A stretch of 64,000 nucleotides of DNA from Platanthera guangdongensis (lineage: Eukaryota; Streptophyta; Magnoliopsida; Asparagales; Orchidaceae): positions 239,615,447 through 239,679,446 of the forward strand of contig CM077158.1 in assembly GCA_039583875.1 (NCBI GenBank), given 5' to 3'. Under the pieces are notes generated by a model that saw only the letters and a list, made by a program, of their open reading frames with translations, ran no database searches and was not told the origin of the DNA. How positions within the stretch are numbered: position 1 is the first letter of the stretch; every line of letters begins with the position of its first letter. The translations under genes were made by a program, and so were the position numbers. Positions 33,006 to 44,413 of the stretch are shown here, piece after piece.

Positions 33006-33504
33006 AGTAAAAACAGAAGAGGTTTATAAGTATAGATTGATTGTTATTATAATCAATAAACATAGTGTAAAATCTGTTTTTAGCATGTAATGGAGTCAAG
33101 CTTAGTGGCCTTGTGAACATTGGCAATATTATTACTTATTTTCTACAATTCCTTAATTACTTTCTTTCCATGTAATCTTCAATGTTTTCATTAATTACAC
33201 TAGTTCTCTCCTCCTTGAATCTGGAGGGAAATCTATGGAATGGAAACTTCCATATGGAATAACTAGGGTTTAGGCTCCGTTTGGCACTGCGGAGGTCATG
33301 AATGTGGTGGTTATGAACCGTTGTCTGTGAACGCCCGACCTGACCTAAGGAACTCAATTCACTTTTATGTTCAAACAAAGTTTTCTTCTCTTGGCAGCGA
33401 TCGTAATTTCTATCCCGTTTTTGTCCAAACTCGCCGGAGCAAAAACACCACACCAAATGGAGTCTTTGCTAATTATTAATGTGCAATATACCGGCTTTAG
33501 GGGT

Positions 33505-33747
33505 GATATCGAGTCGATTTCGATCGAGTTAGTTTCGTCTCGAAATTGAAATTTTTGACTCGGAGTTGACTATATATCAAAATCAAATTCGAGCCGTGCC
33601 TGATCAAATTGAAATCAACTCAATTCCGAGTAAGCTCGAATCAATTTCGAGCCGGCTCAAAATAAATTATTTTTTATTATAAATTTTTTTAACATTATAT
33701 ATCCGGTGGCACCGATAATTGAGTCTAGTTTTCTGCTAAAATAATCA
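33505..33747. repeat. CGAG-rich hAT-MITE-like sequence in PDR 3' flank, copy 1
   Basis: TAGGGGTGATATCGAGTCGA at about 33498 resembles the start of the 3746-4252 MITE (GATATCGAGTCGA). CTCGAAATTGAAATTTT and CTCGAATCAATTTCGAG follow, then AT-rich sequence. A matching right end or target duplication was not found. Present in all units. Confidence 0.45.
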
Positions 33748-36700
33748 ATTTATCTTCTGTATAGGATTTTTCTCTTTTACTCCCACATCTTCTGTATAGG
33801 ATTTTTCCTCTCTCTCTTCTCCTATATATTTGTATTATTTCTTGTATTTGAGGAATGAAGAAGTATCTATAAGGTTGGCCCATCAGTTTTTACATGGTAT
33901 CAGAGCGACCGATCCTCCTTGGGCGGCCTCTCTTTTCTTAACCGCCTGCCTTGGGCGGTCTCCTTCCTCTCCTGCGGTCCGCGGTCTCCTGCGGCCTCTG
34001 GCGGCCTGCAACCTCTGTCCGCTCCTCTCCCTTAGCCGCTCGGCTAACTGCGGCCTCTCTTTGATTCCGCTCCCTCTTCCTCTCCGTGGTTCCACCCTCC
34101 TCCTCGAGCTTCTTATAGCCTCCTTCCTCTCCGACCCGTGGGGTCCACTTCTCCCTATAGCTCTTTTTCTGTCCGCTGCGAGCTCCTGTTCGCTGCGGGC
34201 TGTCTTCCCTGCTCGACTTCTTCCCTACCTTGCGGGCTTCTGCTCTACTCCAGAACGCGCTCTCTCTTCTCGCTCGCGGTCTCTCTGTTCTTCCCGCCGC
34301 GAACTGCTTCTTCCCGCTGCGGGCTCTCTTCTCGCGGGCTGTTCTGAAACCGCGGCGATTTCCCTTCTTGCGGCCTGCTCCAGTCCACTGCGACCTATCT
34401 CTACTCGCGCTTTGCCGAGTTCCTCTCCTAGTCGCCACGATCTGACCTCTCTTCCCGCGATTTATCTACACGAGACAGTTCCTGCTCTTGGTCGTGGCTT
34501 CTTCCCCTGCCGCTGGTGTACTCCATTTGACCGTGCAGACTTCTTGTGTCCGGCTTCACATTGTGATCGGTTCATTGCTGCGGCCTGCCCTTCCTCATTG
34601 CTGCGGCCTGCTCCAGTTCGCTGTGACCTGCTGCTCCTTGCCGTTTACTCTAGTCGTCGCGACCTGCCCTTCGGGCTTCTTGATCGCCCTCTCCCCAGCG
34701 GGCTCCTGCTTCAGTCACCTGTTACTGGCCGCTGCGGTCTGCTTCTGGCTGCGGCCTGCCTATTCTCGCCGCTTCTCGGTTGTCGCCGCTGGTTCTGTCC
34801 GGCGTGCCGCAGACATCCTTGCCGACCAGTTTCTCCGGGCTTCGCATTCTGGTCACGACTTCTTGTCGCTGGTGGCTTATCACCCAGACCGTGCGGCCTG
34901 CCTGCTGTCTGATTCTGGTCTTGTCGTGCTAGTGCTCTCCGGTTTGCGGATTCTTCTTCGCCCAGTCTTGGCGACGCCTTCTCTTCCCGTCACCACATTT
35001 CTCTACCCGCAGCGGGCTCCGTCCCTTGGTCGCGGGCTCTTCCCGCTAGTGTCTTGACACCGAGACCGAGCGGCCTCCCTGTTTCGCCTTTCTTTCTGCT
35101 GATGTCTCCTTCCATGAAGCCCTACCATATCACACCAGTCCTTCTGATCCCCTTCTTCCTCCTCCTCTATCTCGGCCCATCGTACTCGTCACGTCTCCCT
35201 TACCACCACTTCTCCATACCCCCACCCCATCCGTCCCCCTCTCTTATCACTCCGAGCATCCCACCATCTACAGTTCCCGTCAAACCCCCCGTTATTCAGG
35301 TATACACTCGTCGTCGTCCACGTTCGGATGCCCTGCCACAGCTTCCCTCTATCGGTGTGCTCTCGCGGCCTGGTGATCTGGCATCCTCTTCGACGGCACA
35401 TCCCATGGCCAATTATGTTTCTCTACACCGGCTCTCTCCATCCCTCTGTGCCTTTGCTCTCTCTCTCTCTCCTCTATTTATGTACCTAACTATGTGTAGG
35501 AAGCTCTCCAACATCCACGGTGGTGCGCCGCTATGGATGATGAGATGACGGCTCTGTGGGGTAATTACTCGTGGGATCTTGTGCCCCTTCCTCCGGTTCA
35601 CAATTGTGTTAGCTGCAAATGGATCTTCACTATCAAAATTGCCGCGGATGGGACAGTTGATCGCTTAAAAGCTCGGCTTGTGGCCCGGGGCTTTACACAA
35701 CAGTACGACCTTGATTATGAGGAAACTTTCTCCCCGGTTGAAAAATTGAATTCAGTTCGGGTTCTTCTCTCCTTAGCTGTTCATCGTCAGTGGCCCCTTC
35801 ATCAGCTAGATGTCAAGAATGCATTCTTGAATGACGATTTTCTTGAGACAGTGTACATGCATCAACCGCCCGGGTTTGAGACCACGAAGGAGTCTCTGGT
35901 ATGTCTTCTTCGCAAGTCTATTTATGGTCTCAAACAATCTCCACCGGCATGGTTTGGAAAATTCAGCAAGGTCGTTCGTAAGATTGGCTTCAAACAAAGC
36001 TCGACAGATACCTCTCTTTACTCATCACCAATCAACTGGGAAGGTCATACTTCTGGTCTATGTGGACGATATTCTTATCACTTGGGATGACTCTGCTGGG
36101 ATACACCATGTGAAGCGACATTTGAACTTTACATTTCAAATCAAAGATTTGGGCAGTCTTCGCTATTTCCTTGGACTAGAAGTAGCACGACGACCAAATG
36201 ACCTTGTCTTATCCCAGCGTAAATACTGCATTGACCTCCTGCAAGATGCTGGCCTCTCGGGTTGTAAACCTGCAGAAACTCTGATGGAAGTCAACCACAT
36301 GTTGTGTGCTCAGGGATTTGAGAATGATTTCCTTCTTCCGGACCCGGAATACTATCGACGTCTTGTGGGAAAACTGATATATCTAACAGTTGCAAGACCT
36401 GACATATCATTTGCGGTTGGTGTGGTCAGCCGGTTTATGCATACCCCACGGGTCTCTCACCTTCAGGCAGTGGAACACATCCTTAGGTATTTGAAGACTT
36501 CCCCTGGGTAGGGACTTGTGACAAGCTGTCTGCTGAGGCCGAGTACCGTGCGATGACGGCTGTTACATCTGAAATAACCTGGCTGAAAAGACTTTTAATG
36601 GACTCGGGGGTTAAATTGTCCTCACCTTCAACACTGTTCTGCGACAGTCAAGCTGCGATACACATTGCAAAGAATCCTGTATTTCATGAGAGGACCAAAC

Positions 36701-37067
36701 ATATTGAGATTGATTGTCATTTTATTCGAGAAAAGGTTCAAGCAAAGGAGCTAAAGCTTGAACATGTTTCCGCCTCTGGACAAGTTGCTGATATCCTTAC
36801 CAAGGCGCTGCCTCGCAAGTTGTACTACCTGTTCCGGTCCAAGCTTGGCGCATATGACCTATACGCTCCAGCTTGCGAGGGAGTGTTAGATAATATAGAA
36901 GAAAACAATGTAAAGTCCCATTTTTAGGCCCATTTATCTTCTTTCTCTTTTATTCCCACATCTCCTGTATAGGATTTTTCCTCCCTCTCTTCTCTTATAT
37001 ATTTGTATTCTTTCTTGTATTTGAGGAATGAAGAAGTATATATAAAGTTGGCTCATCAGTTTCTACA
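33748..37067 (+). mobile_element. Short copia element, unit 2 (5' LTR truncated)
   Basis: Truncated 5' LTR 33748-33894, primer site TGGTATCAGAGC at 33895, leader to about 35090, RT/RNase H remnant, 3' LTR 36884-37067 (184 bp), then ACAGT as in unit 1. The 3' LTR here keeps TTTTTAGGCCCATTTATC, which the unit 1 3' LTR has lost. Confidence 0.92.
35100..36883 (+). pseudogene. copia RT and partial RNase H, unit 2
   Basis: Same domains as unit 1. The RT N-terminal frame is longer here: Gln (CAG) stands where unit 1 has TAG, so it runs from 35533 through AVHRQWPLHQLDVKNAFL and YGLKQSPPAWFGKFSKVV. The same frameshift occurs before LLVYVDDILITWDDSAG. A TAG follows KTSPG, then comes the RNase H remnant (36553-36927) with the same internal deletion. 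Copy-specific changes include SPPAWF for SPRAWF and PAETLMEV for PAETPMEV. Confidence 0.9.
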
Positions 37068-37072
37068 ACAGT

Positions 37073-40000
37073 CAATGAATTCCTTGGAAAAAGTTGGAGC
37101 CATGTAAGAAATTCATACATGGTCACACTTACTTTTATCGTCTTACAGAGATGGAATAGAATCATGACAACAAATTTCTGGTGCAGATCATACCTGGGAC
37201 AAATAGGACACTTGGTGTGAGTATCTTGAAATCCCATGGAATATTCACAGAAGCAAAATGGTACTGGATTGGTGTAGCCGCTTTACTCTGATATGGGCTC
37301 CTATTCAATTTCCTCTTCATCATAGGCCTATCTTACATCAAACGTGAGTATTTTCATTATCTATTCCTCACAAATGAAGTTCCTACATCTACATATCTTA
37401 TTGTCAAATTCTGATGTGACTTGTAATTTTGCAGCAAGTACCAAAGCTCCTAGAATGGTTTTCTAAGAAGAACAAAATGCATATTGCAGGGAAACGTGAA
37501 TTTTCATTAAGAGGAAAGCAATTTATTCAGCAGCCCACGTCAACAAGTAAGCTGAATAGAACATAGGTTGTACATTCTCATTTCATACAAAGAGCTAATC
37601 ATAGCCACATGTGATACTACACATTACAATGTCACGGGCATATGAACATGATGATCACGAATTTAATGAAAGGAGAAGAATTGTTCTTCCGTTTATACCA
37701 GTCTCCATTACCTTTCACAACATAAGTTATGCAGTGGAGAAGCCCCATGTATGATTCAGATCATTTAAACAATCAAGTTTTGAGATTTATGGTTCCAATT
37801 GCTGATAATTGCCATAAAACTATTTCCAGGAAATGCAAACACGAAGTATTGAAGACAAGTTGATTCTTTTGAATGGCTTGAGTGGTTGCTTTATGCCAGG
37901 AGTGCTCACTGCTCCAATGGGTGTATGTGGAGCTGGAAAGACTACTCTTCTGGATGTACTTGCAGGCAGAATACTGCAGGGCATGTAGAGGGATAAATAA
38001 TGATTTCCGGGTATCCCAAAAACCAAGCAACATTTGCTCGTGTATCAGGGTATTGTGAACAGAATGATATACACTCACCACATGTAACAGTTCATGAATC
38101 TCTTATTTACTCGGCATGGTGTCTACCTGCTGATGTTGATTCCATGACAAGAAAAGTGGGTTACCAAAACATAAATTATCATCCATTATCTTCTTTATTT
38201 GTTGCAAGGAGGTTAGTTTTGCAATGAAACTGTGTTTGCAGATGTTCATTGAAGAGATCATGGAGCTTACAGAATTGACACCACTAAAAAAAGCATTAGT
38301 AGGATTTCCTGGTGTAAATGGATTAACGATAGAACAGCGAAAAAGATTAACCATTGCTGTTGAGCTTGTTGCTAATCCTTCTATATTGTTCATGGATGAG
38401 CCTGCATCTGGACTTCTTTTGTGATGAGAATAGTAAGAAACACTGTCAATGGAGGGAGGACAGTGGTGTGTACAATTCATCAACCGAGCATAGACATATT
38501 TGAATCATTTGATGAGGTAAAGCCTTGTGTTACAATTTGTCTTAATTTTTTTGCAGTATAAGTCATCTAGAATTCAAATCTGTAATCACAGCTCTTCCTA
38601 ATGAAGAGGGGGTGAAGAAATATATATTGGGCCATTAGGACACAATTCTTTACATCTTATCAAATATTTTGAGGTAACTTCACAATACAAGGTTCTTATA
38701 AATTAATTTTGAACACTTACGTCCGGAGCTAATCTTGCTAAAATGTTGCCTACGGTAACAATGTATTCAGGGGATTAAAGGAGTCGATAAGATAAAAGAT
38801 AATCATAATCCTACAACATGAATGATGGAAGTCACTTCACAGGCACAAGAGCAAAAGTTGAACATAGATTTTTGTGAAGTTTACAAGAAATCCAATTTAT
38901 ATAGGTATGCAAAGAACTTGTACTATTATTCTCTTAGTCATAACTATAAATCATTCAAATATATACCTTTGACTTAATCTTGCCTGCAGGAAAAATAAAT
39001 TATTAATATCAGAACTATGCAAGCCATCTCTTGGCTCATGTGACCTCTATTTTCACACCAAGTATTCACAATCTTTTGTTACCCAATGTGTTACTTGCTT
39101 ATGGAAGCAAAACCTGTCATATTGGAGGAATTCTTCATACACTGCCATGAGAATATTCTTCACTGTAGTAATAGCTTTGATGTTTGGAACAATTTTCTGT
39201 GGTCTTGGTGGCAAAAAGTACGTGAATAATTCTATTTGTATAAATACCCATTCTTTTTTTACTGGTATTTGCTTCATTTGTAATGAATGACAATGTTATG
39301 CTCATATGATTGCAGAGAAAAGCAACAGGACTTGTTTAATGCAATGGGATCCATGTACGTTGCAGTTTTGTTCATGGGTGTATCATATTCTACTGGTGTT
39401 CAACCGATTGTAGCTCTTGATAGAACAATCTTCTACAGAGAGAGAGGGAGCTGCAGGAATGTACTCAGCATTGCCATATGCCTTTGGACAAGTAAAATAT
39501 TTGAAATTCACTAAAATATTCTTGTTGTTTTTAACTATTTATTGTTGCTTCCTATCGTTAACTATGATGCAACTTTCAGGTTATAATTGAGCAACCGTAT
39601 ATTTTTGTTCAGTCTGCAGTCTACTGTATACTCGTCTATTCCATGATTGGATTTGAATGGTTACCAGTGAAGTTCTTATGGTATCTCTTCTTCACATACT
39701 TCACCTTGCTCTATTACACATACTTTGGGATGCTCACAGTCAGACTGACCCCCCAACTTCAACATAGCTGCTTTAGTTGCTTCAGCTATTTATGGAATAT
39801 GGAATCTCTTCTCAGGTTTTATAATTCCAAGGATGGTGAGTGTGAACTCTTTCTTCATCTGCTTACTGTTAGAGACAATATTTAGTTGAGAAGGAGCGAG
39901 GAATTTTCTAGTTGTAACGAAATTTGAGTTGAGGCATGATTGTCATACATACTTAAGGTCTACTAAGTTAAAACTAAACATTTTGGAGATGGTACTACTG

Positions 40001-40350
40001 GGCTTGCACAGTCTCATGGACACTAAGGCTTTTTTTTGGGGGACTTATTTTCACCGGTCAAGCGGTTACGATCGCATGAACCGAACCTTAATTAAGCCTC
40101 GGTTCATGCGGTCATAACCGCTTGACCGGTGAAAATAAGTCCTCCCAAACGGAGCCTAAACAGATTGCTTGTATCCCAATATGGAGATACTCAAACAGTC
40201 AGCGAGTTACTAAAGAGTAACTTCGGATTTAGGGTAGATTTTTTGGGTTTGGTTGCAGCTATGGTTGTTTTCTTTGCTGTTTCATTTGCCTTCTTATTTT
40301 GGGGTTGGAATCAAATTTCTCAACTTTCAAAGAAGGTAGTCATTTTCTGA
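37073..40350 (+). pseudogene. PDR transporter 3' half, copy 2
   Basis: Same exon order as copy 1. NBD2 is slightly better kept: [20 protein letters not shown] is open in its own frame and [20 protein letters not shown] has no stop. Still dead: TGA in AALL*YGLL, one-base loss after Walker A, missing residues after DEPASGL, TGA in NPTT*MMEV, the FYRER frameshift, and a MITE in the last exon (40027-40156). The last exon ends TGA at 40350; AATAAA at about 40400. Confidence 0.9.
40027..40156. mobile_element. Palindromic Tourist-like MITE, copy 2
   Basis: 130 bp, same site and same TAA flanks as in copy 1. Confidence 0.82.
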
Positions 40351-41090
40351 GTAAAAACAGAAGAGGTTTATAAGTATAGATTGATTGTTATTATAATCAA
40401 TAAACATAGTGTAAAATCTGTTTTTAGCATGTAATGGAGTCAAGCTTAGTGGCCTTGTGAACATTGGCAATATTATTACTTATTTTCTACAATTCCTTAA
40501 TTACTTTCTTTCCATGTAATCTTCAATGTTTTCATTAATTACACTAGTTCTCTCCTCCTTGAATCTGGAGGGAAATCTATGGAATGGAAACTTCCATATG
40601 GAATAACTAGGGTTTAGGCTCCGTTTGGCACTGCGGAGGTCATGAATGTGGTGGTTATGAACCGTTGTCTGTGAACGCCCGACCTGACCTAAGGAACTCA
40701 ATTCACTTTTATGTTCAAACAAAGTTTTCTTCTCTTGGCAGCGATCGTAATTTCTATCCCGTTTTTGTCCAAACTCGCCGGAGCAAAAACACCACACCAA
40801 ATGGAGTCTTTGCTAATTATTAATGTGCAATATACCGGCTTTAGGGGTGATATCGAGTCGATTTCGATCGAGTTAGTTTCGTCTCGAAATTGAAATTTTT
40901 GACTCGGAGTTGACTATATATCAAAATCAAATTCGAGCCGTGCCTGATCAAATTGAAATCAACTCAATTCCGAGTAAGCTCGAATCAATTTCGAGCCGGC
41001 TCAAAATAAATTATTTTTATTATAAATTTTTTTAACATTATATATCCGGTGGCACCGATAATTGAGTCTAGTTTTCTGCTAAAATAATCA

Positions 41091-44000
41091 ATTTATCTTC
41101 TGTATATGATTTTTCTCTTTTACTCCCACATCTTCTGTATAGGATTTTTCCTCTCTCTCTTCTCCTATATATTTGTATTATTTCTTGTATTTGAGGAACG
41201 AAGAAGTATCTATAAGGTTGGCCCATCAGTTTTTACATGGTATCAGAGCGACCGATCCTCCTTGGGCGGCCTCTCTTTTCTTAACCGCCTGCCTTGGGCG
41301 GTCTCCTTCCTCTCCTGCGGTCTGCGGTCTCCTGCGGCCTCTGGCGGCCTGCAACCTCTGTCCGCTCCTCTCCCTTAGCCGCTCGGCTAACTGCGGCCTC
41401 TCTTTGATTCCGCTCCCTCTTCCTCTCCGTGGTTCCACCCTCCTCCTCGAGCTTCTTATAGCCTCCTTCCTCTCCGACCCGTGGGGTCCACTTCTCCCTA
41501 TAGCTCTTTTTCTGTCCGCTGCGAGCTCCTGTTCGCTGCGGGCTGTCTTCCCTGCTCGACTTCTTCCCTACCTTGCGGGCTTCTGCTCTACTCCAGAACG
41601 CGCTCTCTCTTCTCGCTCGCGGTCTCTCTGTTCTTCCCGCCGCGAACTGCTTCTTCCCGCTGCGGGCTCTCTTCTCGCGGGCTGTTCTGAAACCGCGGCG
41701 ATTTCCCTTCTTGCGGCCTGCTCCAGTCCACTGCGACCTATCTCTACTCGCGCTTTGCCGAGTTCCTCTCCTAGTCGCCACGATCTGACCTCTCTTCCCG
41801 CGATTTATCTACACGCGACAGTTCCTGCTCTTGGTCGTGGCTTCTTCCCCTGCCGCTGGTGTACTCCATTTGACCGTGCAGACTTCTTGTGTCCGGCTTC
41901 ACATTGTGATCGGTTCATTGCTGCGGCCTTCCCTTCCTCATTGCTGCGGCCTGCTCCAGTTCGCTGTGACCTGCTGCTCCTTGCCGTTTACTCTAGTCGT
42001 CGCGACCTGCCCTTCGGGCTTCTTGATCGCCCTCTCCCCAGCGGGCTCCTGCTTCAGTCCCCTGTTACTGGCCGCTGCGGTCTGCTTCTGGCTGCGGCCT
42101 GCCTATTCTCGCCGCTTCTCGGTTGTCGCCGCTGGTTCTGTCCGGCGTGCCGCAGACATCCTTGCCGACCAGTTTCTCCGGGCTTCGCATTCTGGTCACG
42201 ACTTCTTGTCGTTGGTGGCTTATCACCCAGACCGTGCGGCCTGCCTGCTGTCTGATTCTGGTCTTGTCGTGCTAGTGCTCTCCGGTTTGCGGATTCTTCT
42301 TCGCCCAGTCTTGGCGACGCCTTCTCTTCCCGTCACCACATTTCTCTACCCGCAGCGGGCTCCGTCCCTTGGTCGCGGGCTCTTCCCTCTAGTGTCTTGA
42401 CACCGAGACCGAGCGGCCTCCCTGTTTCGCCTTTCTTTCTGCTGATGTCTCCTTCCATGAAGCCCTACCATATCACACCAGTCCTTCTGATCCCCTTCTT
42501 CCTCCTCCTCTATCTCGGCCCATCGTACTCGTCACGTCTCCCTTACCACCACTTCTCCCTACCCCCACCCCATCCGTCCCCCTCTCTTATCACTCCGAGC
42601 ATCCCACCATCTACAGTTCCCGTCAAACCCCCCGTTATTCAGGTATACACTCGTCGTCGTCCACGTTCGGATGCCCTGCCACAGCTTCCCTCTATCGGCG
42701 TGCTCTCGCGGCCTGGTGATCTGGCATCCTCTTCGACGGCACATCCCATGGCCAATTATGTTTCTCTACACCGGCTCTCTCCATCCCTCTGTGCCTTTGC
42801 TCTCTCTCTCTCCTCTATTTATGTACCTAACTATGTGTAGGAAGCTCTCCAACATCCACGGTGGTGCGCCGCTATGGATGATGAGATGACGGCTCTGTGG
42901 GGTAATTACTCGTGGGATCTTGTGCCCCTTCCTCCGGTTCACAATTGTGTTAGCTGCAAATGGATCTTCACTATCAAAATTGCCGCGGATGGGACAGTTG
43001 ATCGCTTAAAAGCTCGGCTTGTGGCCCGGGGCTTTACACAACAGTACGACCTTGATTATGATGAAACTTTCTCCCCGGTTGAAAAATTGAATTCAGTTCG
43101 GGTTCTTCTCTCCTTAGCTGTTCATCGTCAGTGGCCCCTTCATCAGCTAGATGTCAAGAATGCATTCTTGAATGACGATTTTCTTGAGACAGTGTACATG
43201 CATCAACCGCCCGGGTTTGAGACCACGGAGGAGTCTCTGGTCTGTCTTCTTCGCAAGTCTATTTATGGTCTCAAACAATCTCCACGGGCATGGTTTGGAA
43301 AATTCAGCAAGGTCGTTCGTAAGATTGGCTTCAAACAAAGCTCGACAGATACCTCTCTTTACTCATCACCAATCAACTGGGAAGGTCATACTTCTGGTCT
43401 ATGTGGACGATATTCTTATCACTTGGGATGACTCTGCTGGGATACACCATGTGAAGCGACATTTGAACTTTACATTTCAAATCAAAGATTTGGGCAGTCT
43501 TCGCTATTTCCTTGGACTAGAAGTAGCACGACGACCAGATGACCTTGTCTTATCCCAGCGTAAATACTGCATTGACCTCCTGCAAGATGCTGGCCTCTCG
43601 GGTTGTAAACCTGCAGAAACTCCGATGGAAGTCAACCACATGTTGTGTGCTCAGGGATTTGAGAATGATTTCCTTCTTCCGGACCCGGAATACTATCGAC
43701 GTCTTGTGGGAAAACTGATATATCTAACAGTTGCAAGACCTGACATATCATTTGCAGTTGGTGTGGTCAGCCGGTTTATGCATACCCCACGGGTCTCTCA
43801 CCTCCAGGCAGTGGAACGCATCCTTAGGTATTTGAAGACTTCCCCTGGGTAGGGACTTGTGACAAGCTGTCTGCTGAGGCCGAGTACCGTGCGATGACGG
43901 CTGTTACATCTGAAATAACCTGGCTGGAAAGACTTTTAATGGACTCGGGGGTTAAATTGTCCTCACCTTCAACACTGTTCTGCGACAGTCAAGCTGCGAT

Positions 44001-44408
44001 ACACATTGCAAAGAATCCTGTATTTCATGAGAGGACCAAACATATTGAGATTGATTGTCATTTTATTCGAGAAAAGGTTCAAGCAAAGGAGCTAAAGCTT
44101 GAACATGTTTCCGCCTCTGGACAAGTTGCTGATATCCTTACCAAGGCGCTGCCTCGCAAGTTGTACTACCTGTTCCGGTCCAAGCTTGGCGCATATGACC
44201 TATACGCTCCAGCTTGCGAGGGAGTGTTAGATAATATAGAAGAAAACAATGTAAAGTCCCATTTTTAGGCCCATTTATCTTCTTTCTCTTTTATTCCCAC
44301 ATCTCCTGTATAGGATTTTTCCTCCCTCTCTTCTCTTATATATTTGTATTCTTTCTTGTATTTGAGGAATGAAGAAGTATATATAAAGTTGGCCCATCAG
44401 TTTCTACA
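41091..44408 (+). mobile_element. Short copia element, unit 3 (5' LTR truncated)
   Basis: Truncated 5' LTR 41091-41237, leader, RT/RNase H remnant, 3' LTR 44225-44408 (184 bp). The right flank reads ACAAATGAATTCC, four bases (GTCA) shorter than in units 1-2, a change shared with unit 4. GAGGAACGAAG in the 5' LTR (C, not T) is also shared with units 4 and 5. Confidence 0.92.
42440..44224 (+). pseudogene. copia RT and partial RNase H, unit 3
   Basis: Same structure as unit 2: linker, RT (42874-43431), frameshift, VYVDD box (43390-43852), TAG after KTSPG, RNase H remnant (43894-44268). A shorter CT run near 42800 puts the linker (FALSLSSIYVPNYV) in frame with the RT except for one [14 protein letters not shown] replaces [11 protein letters not shown] here and in unit 4. 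Confidence 0.9.
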
Positions 44409-44413
44409 ACAAA

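Larger units (their letters stand above)
26429..33747 (+). repeat. Tandem unit 1 of the copia-PDR chimeric array
   Basis: 7319 bp, from ATTTA inside the 5' LTR (26429-26433) to the ATTTA at 33748 in the gene's 3' flank. Contains most of the short copia element, the 3' half of the PDR gene, a Tourist-like MITE, the 3' UTR and a CGAG-rich segment. Confidence 0.93.
33748..41090 (+). repeat. Tandem unit 2 of the copia-PDR chimeric array
   Basis: 7343 bp. Starts at ATTTA 33748 with an 11-13 base insertion (GTATAGGATTTTT) not in the unit 1 LTR, then the truncated 5' LTR (to 33894), primer site 33895-33906 and the rest of the unit. By eye very similar to unit 3 along its whole length. Confidence 0.93.

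Noticed and set aside
33267..33445. Second Tourist-like MITE in the PDR 3' flank (GGCTCCGTTTGGCACTGCGG ... CCAAACTCGCCGGAGC)
   Set aside because: The ends are only partly inverted repeats and no target duplication could be matched, so it is noted but not called.
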